Positions 56,979 to 64,000 of a stretch of 64,000 nt of DNA are shown here, piece after piece (within the stretch, counting starts at the first letter, position 1; each line of letters opens with the position of its first letter). Origin of the DNA: Hymenochaete sp. R1 (lineage: Eukaryota; Basidiomycota; Agaricomycetes; Hymenochaetales; Hymenochaetaceae); NCBI GenBank assembly GCA_019400425.1, contig JAFREE010000107.1:21065-85064 (forward strand). The letters run 5' to 3'. The translations under genes were made by a program, and so were the position numbers. A model generated the notes under the pieces. It was not told the DNA's origin. It saw only the letters and a list, made by a program, of their open reading frames with translations, and made no database searches.

Positions 56979-59900
56979 TTAGTCGTGGACCTCACCACTA
57001 TCCGTTCCTAATGCGACGACTTCCCTCAAGCATCGAGTCATAATGTCCAAGTACGTCTGATTTGCACGCCAACCCCGACCAACACAGATTTCATCCTATT
57101 CACCGACGTGTTCAGTCTCATGTTGTCACAGGAAAGTCGGTGAGCAGAAGAGTCAGCTTACCAGTTGGATGTTTTCTAGCAGTCCAACAATTCTTGACAG
57201 TAATGAAGCTGCGTCTCGTTGGAATGTATTTGCATCAGGGATCGACAAGAATCGTAATGTAGACGATCGAATGTGCGAGTGAGATAGATGCCCAGTTCCT
57301 TGTGCTGTTCGGCCTAAAGGCGGTTGCCTATCCAGACTTGACTGCTTTTGGTCTGAAGAGTAATAGCCAACGTGTCTCCAGATGAGATGGAGAAGCATCT
57401 CAATGCACGCTTTATTACGAAGAACGTTAGGTACAGGTACGATAATGACGTGTTGACCACAAACCTAAAAGATTGTTGATCTGCGATCTGTTTGTATCGA
57501 CTTTTCTTTCGAGCACATGGCATATAAGCGCTCGACGCTGTCCGACTTCAAGCTTCCGTACGACTGCTCGGTCCACGTCGCCAACCAACTTTGAGAAGAA
57601 TGAGAATATTGAAATGGAAGATACACATTATAACGCACGTCCTCGACATTGTCCACTCGTATATGATCTCGATGTTGCAATTCTGATACGATGTCCTTCA
57701 CTTCTTTCATTGACTCGAACAGACTATCGCATAATGTGTCGAGGACAGTAATGCTATCCCAAATAGAAGGAAGAGGTGCCGAGAGGCCATTTGTGTGTTC
57801 GTCTCTTCGTGGAGATGTCAGAGGCGACAGCACGACTATTAAGTCTGAATCTATACAAATTGCATTTAGGAATGACCTTCACACTCAAAGGAAACCCATG
57901 GCTCACCTGAAACACTGCTTGACGCCGATAGATACTGGATTATGGATTTCTCCAGTTTTTGAGCAGCCGTTTGTACTTTGACGTCAAATTTGGATTTCTC
58001 CATCCCGACATCTCATCTCTACTTAGTTTCACGATCGATGAAGTTCAATGTAAACCACATACCTCGCGATCTGGAATCATTTACCTCCGATTCGTTCGCA
58101 GGAACAACCGACTTACACCAATGCGGATTACCCAAGATTTTCGACGCCAGAGACAAGATTGCAGTATGTAGGCTTCCAAAGCCAGTGTTTGTGGCAAGCT
58201 ATACGACACAGTGAGACGGAAATCGGAGGGTCTCCCAGCTGTAAGTACTTACAAAATCGGTCAAAGGCACGGTGGGGACGACCAGAGAGCAAAGCGAGAT
58301 GAGAAGTTCGAGCTCCTCTACGATTGATAACGATAATGAACTTGTATCTTGTTTTAGTAATATGGCGAAAATATCGCGATGACTGTAGATGAAGTCCACG
58401 GCCTAGAAATTGATTAGCAAAACGGAACTTTACTAATTAAGGCCTCGGGAACCCACCTGCTTTGATGCTACAACGTGACCCGATCCCAAGGTCGCGACAA
58501 TGGCGCACACAAATTGGAGAGCCGGAACCAGAAGTTGATGATACCGGCTCATTGGTGAGGGCAGAAATCCATCTTGATCTTCAAAAGCGTCGATTCGAAT
58601 CTATGTCGGTAATAATGGAGGAAAACGACTTACCTATGACGCCATCATCTGAATCCGGCTTTGCGTCGAAAAAGTTCACCTGCGACAATACAGGTAACGC
58701 ACGACTTTCCAAGAGTCGCTCTGCCCCTTGCCTATGATGCGCAACCCGTACGAAGAAGCTTAGCTTCGTCTCATACACGTACAGAGGATTCAGGTCCTCC
58801 GGATCACTCTGCAGTACGTCCACTAGTACGTCATCGGATTCTCGGATACTGTGCACAAAGTTTGCCAACAGGCCAAAACGTTCGAGGGAATTAAGGAAAG
58901 AATGACCCGAGTCGAGACGGGAAAGGCGCATAAGGGATTCAAGAAGAGTGAAGGATATCGTTTTCCAGACTTCCGATCCGTCGATGGCGTCTCGTGAGAC
59001 AATAGCGATGAGCCGGTCCATCACCTTTTTAATTGTCAAGAACGAGGTGTAATCGAGCGAAGACGATGACGGAGTTGACATGGGCTTGGGGCTATTGCTC
59101 TTTGTTGACGATAGCGACAAAGATGAAGCAAGTTTCGAGAGAGAATTCTCGGATTTTAAGGGTGTTCGGTTGATGGACGCTGGTGAGCCCTCGGGTGATT
59201 GGGTGACGAGCCGTAAGAAGTTCACAAGCGCTGCATATAGATTGCCACGAACAAGATCCTGCCTCTGCCTATCCACGATGCAATCGAGCACATATCTAAG
59301 AAGTGAAGACATTCGTTCAACTGGCAAAGTACTCGAGCCGAGTGCTTCGCTTGTGCCGATAAGATGCGCCTGGTATCGTTCCTCTCGGAGTTTTGTAATG
59401 AGAGATAATAGTACCTCGGATAACAGAATCGCAGAGGACTCTGGAAGAGTGCTAACTCGAATTGCGGCAGGCACAACGTGTAATAGGTCAAAAAGTATGC
59501 TTTCCTTCCGATCACTGGCGATCCTTGAGAAACATTTCAAGAGAACAACGTCCGTAAGCTTCTTCCAGGACTGATATCCTGCGTCAAGCGCATACTGCAC
59601 CTCCCTTCGGTTGTTCTCGACAACGCAACTTTCGAGGATGTATTTGGTCTCCAGATCCAATTGAGAAACCTGTGTACTGTTAAGAATCCTCCCTTGACGA
59701 AGAAGCGTCCTCCGCGCATTACTCAAAAGCTCAAAGAGGACAGTCCTGTCTACGACTTCACAGCCATCATCATCCGTCCGGAGACATAACTGAAGGTCAA
59801 GCGTGCGATAATAATCGAGTTCGATAGGTGCAACCGTCACGCTATCAAACCACTCGAATTCAAGGGACTGGAACAGCTCGATAAGCCTAACACGGCTTTG

Positions 59901-62900
59901 TCCGATATCATTGAACGGCCTTGATATCATCTCATCTTCCAGGTCGCCTTGTCCGTAAAATGTATCAGTAGTCCCGAATAACAAGCCCAGTATATCCTTG
60001 ACGCGTTGGTGCTGACCCTTCGTTGTCAGGACGTGCAGCTCGAGGGAAACGAGTTCGAACAGCCAACTGCGTAGGCAAAGGAAAGCCTTGAGCGAGGCAC
60101 ATGTCGTATTCAGTCGCGACCCATCCTTGTACACCACTTCGATATGCGGCTCCGTGGAGTCAATGAGCGACACATCTGATGGGGCTTGCATAGCCATTAC
60201 GGCCAAGTGTCTGGCGATGAAATCTTCGCGTGTCCGTAGATAGAGCATCAACGACGCGCTGGTCCTTGGATGGTCGCATAGGTGGTATACAAGCTTGTAC
60301 AGACGCTCGGCGAGAACCGGCTGAGCTTCAAACAGCGGTACTATTTTTGCGGTTCGCCGTTGATCCCGATCAGCGTTTAGACGCGGAATTCCGCTGTTGA
60401 GAAGGCCTAGAATGACGTGTAGACAGAACTCGCGCGAACCGAGAGCGTGTGGGTCCTGTATCTGTCCGTCGGGTACCGTTTTCCCAAACAGTAAGAGGAA
60501 CGCGAGACCCGATGACTTGGAATTCTTCACACCCTGAAGTAACAGATCGATTATGGACAAGCGAATCGCTTGCGCAAATAAAACTGTTTCTTCCGCACTC
60601 TCCAAGTCTGGTGCACCAGCACCCGTCCAAAGGTCGGCCCAGTCTTCGGCTTCACCGACGTCATCCTCGCTCTCGCAAGCCAGTAATCTCACGAATCCGT
60701 TCACGATGATGTTGGATTCTGCGCTACGTTCGATGATGATCGAAATATTGTGGAAGGACGGACACTGAGATAGCAATGAAAGCACCTTGATCGCGAGATA
60801 CGTTATTTCTGGGTATGATGATGACGAAACATTCGTGTTGATGTATGAACCGAGAGCAGGGATTGCACGAGGATCGAGCGACAGACCTTGTTCGATGCGT
60901 GAAAGGAAGGACTGGGAGACGCGAACGCCGCCTATCATCATGTTCGAGTCCGAGGACGTGACTACAGGGATGAAGTGGTCGAGGAAAAGGTCTTGAATCG
61001 CAAGTACACGTTCAATGATGCGGAGCGTGCGAAGAAGAACCTTTCCGAATCTTGAGTTAGCAGGTTGTCGCGGAAGCTCATCCGCCCCTTCGATAGCGTA
61101 CCGCAGTAAGGTCGTCCTCAACGGTGTTTCCGATAAGATCCTACAAAGAATGTCAAAGCCTGGGTGTTGCACGAGCGGACTCAGCACCTCCGGGCCCTTC
61201 GAAGCGTATTCCTCTGCCAAACCAGGGAGCGATTCCAGGTCATAGCTCGCTAAGCATCTCTCAACGAAACACAAAGACAACTCCGCCATCTTCCACATAT
61301 CACCCGAGTTTAAGTACTCCCGCCTCGGTAGCTTCTCCAAAACGGTGTCGACGACAAAGCTAACGAACGGGCCTATTCCAGGTATCCGATATGGCTGACC
61401 CAAGTTCTCCGGAATGGTGTTTATCGGCTCGGGCTCCGTCACTCGAGTCTTCAGCGACACGCGCTTGGGAGTGTGGATTAATGTGCTCAGAAGTTCGAGG
61501 AAAGGAAGCGTCGCAGGATAGACCCTATACGCAGTTTCGACCTCTTCCAGCTCAGCCTCAACACCCTTCGAAGAGAGTCCTATGCCCCTGACATTGATGC
61601 ATTCAAGCCTTTCCATTTGGCTCCAGACGTTTTTACAGATTTCGACACCTTGGATGCCGGCGCCCGGCTGACAGAATGCGCCCAGAGTCTCAAAGAGAGC
61701 GCCTTTGAGCTCGAGAGGGACACCTAGGGGAATGAGTGAGACGAAACAAGCGATGGCGCGATACTGAGGGTGGGTCGCGACCGCTATCCTTGCTTGGATG
61801 GAATGAGTCGCAACAGCCGCAGTTAGCTTGAGAAATGCGAGCCCGAGAAGCACATCTGTAGGCGCAATGGGCAATTGCGGAGGGGGCACACTGGTATGTG
61901 GCCCGCGTTGTTGTCCGCCCTGAGTTCCGAGAGTGGCCCACGACTCTAGTTCCCCGAAAATACTTCTCCATGTGAATACAGTAGCCATGTCATACCGTCT
62001 GTTATCGAGACTTGTCCCAACACCATGGATTACATCCAATGTTCCCGAGGCCATGAAGTTGTACGCGCATTCCGCGCAGGCTACGCCATTCGACAAACCA
62101 GCGAGCATGTCAAAGACGCTGATGATGAGCTCTGGCTCCCGAACTTCGACAGCCCATCGTAGGAAGGAAGGCAATTTCCCCGCATCGACTTCTCGCTCTT
62201 CGTAATATTCAAGAATATTTGCCCTTGGCGCGCCTCCCCAGAATTGGACGGCGTTGTCCATTGGTAAAGCCTCGTACAAGGTTCCAATAAGTTGAAAAAG
62301 CGTTGCGATATCGTTTCGAGGTGAGCTGGGTTCACTTTCAGGTTCGCTTGATCTGAAAGCAACTCGCGTGTGCCGATCAGCGCGCGGCCTAAACTGGTCC
62401 TCTTGCTTATGCTTGATCTTCCGCAATTCGGATGGTGCATGCGTAAGGAGTGCACGAAGGAGGAGCTCCACTTCGTGTAGGAGTATATGCTTGAATTCGA
62501 TGAACTTCGCATAACTCACTTCATATGGCTGTTCTCTTGCTGTCGCTGGCTGCTCAATGCTGGATGCCAGTAGTTGACTTGCCGTGCTTTGCGATTCGTT
62601 GAGGTCCGAGACAACTCGCAGTAAGAACTTAAACGCATCGCCTTGAATAGCATTGCAGATTTGCATTGCCAGGTCCTCGTTACGAAAACCTTCTACGTGT
62701 TCCAAAGAATTATCCCGAAAACGCGATTCTGTGAGGAACAATGTCCATTTAAAGTTCATAACAGCCTTGAGAGACGCATCTTTCCACTCTGAAGAAGACT
62801 CGAGCTTCTTTTTGGCGAATGAAACGAACGACGCGTCCTTGATGATTGCACTTCGGCGTTCCGCAGTTGGGTGATTGGGCGGTGAGTGGGAAAGATCGAA

Positions 62901-63818
62901 GGACGCAAATAGAGTTGCTAGGATGTAAAAGGTGATGTCGCTTTTGGAAGATTTTTCGAGCCAATCAACCATTTGTCGGATTTCGGGAGATGCAAGGCAT
63001 CCTGCGCGCGCAAGAAAGTACAAGGCGAACGATAACGTGCGTTGCTCGTAGTAAGTCGATTCTAGTCGTGCTTGCAATACGCTGTCACTTAACGATGCGT
63101 TGCCTGCTGCATGTGTAGATGATTAGAGGGAGTATTTGAAACGAGTGAGTATGCTTACATTGAGTCCCTGGAAGGCGAGTATTGGAGACAGCATTCGTTA
63201 CGGCAATCTTGACGTTGGAGACGGTGACTTCCAGGTTACACAGCTCTTTAAAAATGCGTCCTGGTAGCGTAACTTCCGTTGTGTTTTGTAGCAATTGCCT
63301 CTGGACAAAGTCGTTTAGGCTCAAATGTAAAGGGGTCGCATCCACGCCCCCCGCAGCGTGCGCAGCTTCGCATAGGAAGCGCAAACAGTCCGCGAGTTCT
63401 CTCCGGCTTTTGTGGAACGCAAGAATAGTCTGTTCTACTGCGTCAACTTCGTTGATATTTGGGTTTGCAGAAAGTATGGAATGTAGAAGCTCGGATACGA
63501 GACGTTCGGAGACGTTGAGTTGCTGGGAGATGAAGTTGACTTGGCGTGAAAACTCGGCGTTTACAGCGAGTGGGCGTCCATTGATTGTTACTCGACCTTT
63601 CGCGAAAGCTTTAGTGCATTAAGGGAAGATGCGAGTTACCGGCACGCACCTGACTCGACCTCTCTCTGTTCTGCGGCGTTCCTTCCCCCAAAGTCAAAGA
63701 CTTTCAGCAAGAGCGGTCGGTTGAAGGCAAGTTCGCTGAAAAGCTCTGCTTCGACGTCCTCATCGATCGAGCTGAGCGCAGAGATAAGTAGCTCGCGCAG
63801 GTCAGATACCGAGTCCAT
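56979..63818 (-). CDS. nup192: nucleoporin NUP192/NUP205, inner-ring scaffold
   Basis: Large alpha-solenoid nucleoporin of the inner ring of the nuclear pore, binding Nic96 and Nup53. The ATG at 63816-63818 opens MDSVSDLRELLISALSSIDE; exon 2 begins GRVTINGRPLAVNAEFSRQV. A very long exon (63077 to about 58640) holds most of the solenoid: YYEQRTLSFALYFLARAG, WRSIFGELESWATLGTQGG, LAFLKLTAAVATHSIQARIA, LELKGALFETLGAFCQPGAG. Downstream small exons continue in phase: RYHQLLVPALQFVCAIVATL, VDFIYSHRDIFAILLKQDTS, LATNTGFGSLHTAILSLASK, KLEKSIIQYLSASSSVS, WDSITVLDTLCDSLFESMKE, VGDVDRAVVRKLEVGQRRAL, IEMLLHLIWRHVGYYSSDQK and DEICVGRGWRANQTYLDIMT, with TAA at 56979-56981. About 1950-2000 residues, like human NUP205. 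All exons fit without frameshift. Confidence 0.93.
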
Positions 63819-64000
63819 CGTTGTCCAGCGCTGGTCGATGTTCGACTTTACTGGTCGTCAGTTCGGTCGTTGCCGTTGCGTTGTTGGCGCTCCCAGTCGT
63901 GCACGGAGGAACGCTGCTAAGAGCAGGACCCATGACAATCGGGAATAAGGCCGGGGAACAAGGGACATATCGGCTAAGTGTCGATCGTCCCAAAAAGGAA

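Overview
The window reads as nuclear DNA of a filamentous basidiomycete, most likely a plant-litter or wood-associated Agaricomycete. Genes are dense and lie on both strands, most are split by GT-AG introns of about 50-70 bases, and there is a fungal-type intron-containing tRNA-Met. The encoded set fits: a CE15 glucuronoyl esterase, secreted class-3 lipases, AKR9-type aldo-keto reductases, a TSC2 orthologue and several fungus-restricted membrane families. I see no transposon, CRISPR array or viral gene.

Layout. 1-3.4 kb: two tandem alpha/beta hydrolases, the first cut by the window edge. 3.8-4.6 kb: small coiled-coil protein. 5.2-6.8 kb: CE15 esterase. 7.8-8.7 kb (minus): RanBP2-type zinc-finger protein inside a gene-poor 4 kb. 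10.9-14.3 kb: two tandem class-3 lipases, followed by tRNA-Met(CAU). 15.6-18.4 kb (minus): a polytopic membrane protein and a disordered protein with a folded C-terminus. 20.0-21.2 kb (minus): intronless coiled-coil protein with a cluster of GC-rich palindromes upstream, then a ferritin-like fragment and a short hypothetical protein. 22.6-24.0 kb (minus): aldo-keto reductase 1. 24.8-26.8 kb (minus): ACOT9-like acyl-CoA thioesterase, divergent from TSC2 (27.2-32.7 kb). 33.6-34.9 kb: aldo-keto reductase 2. 35.2-39.0 kb (minus): tandem pair of membrane proteins (family 1). 41.1-44.0 kb (minus): mitochondrial aconitase. 45.2-50.1 kb: tandem pair of a second membrane family (family 2). 50.4-51.8 kb (minus): aldo-keto reductase 3. 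52.6-56.6 kb: DIS3/RRP44 exosome nuclease, convergent with NUP192 (57.0-63.8 kb, minus).

How it fits together. Two kinds of gene alternate. Conserved single-copy housekeeping genes (aco1, tsc2, dis3, nup192, the thioesterase) act in the TCA cycle, TOR signalling, RNA decay, nuclear pores and acyl-CoA turnover. Between them lie lineage-specific genes that are locally duplicated: hydrolases x2, lipases x2, reductases x3, membrane family 1 x2, membrane family 2 x2. The lipases and reductases carry recognisable TATA boxes about 70-110 bases before the ATG, as expected for inducible genes; I did not see these before the housekeeping genes. No complete biosynthetic cluster is visible. Exon structures were worked out by eye from splice signals, reading frame and paralogue comparison, so single boundaries may be off.
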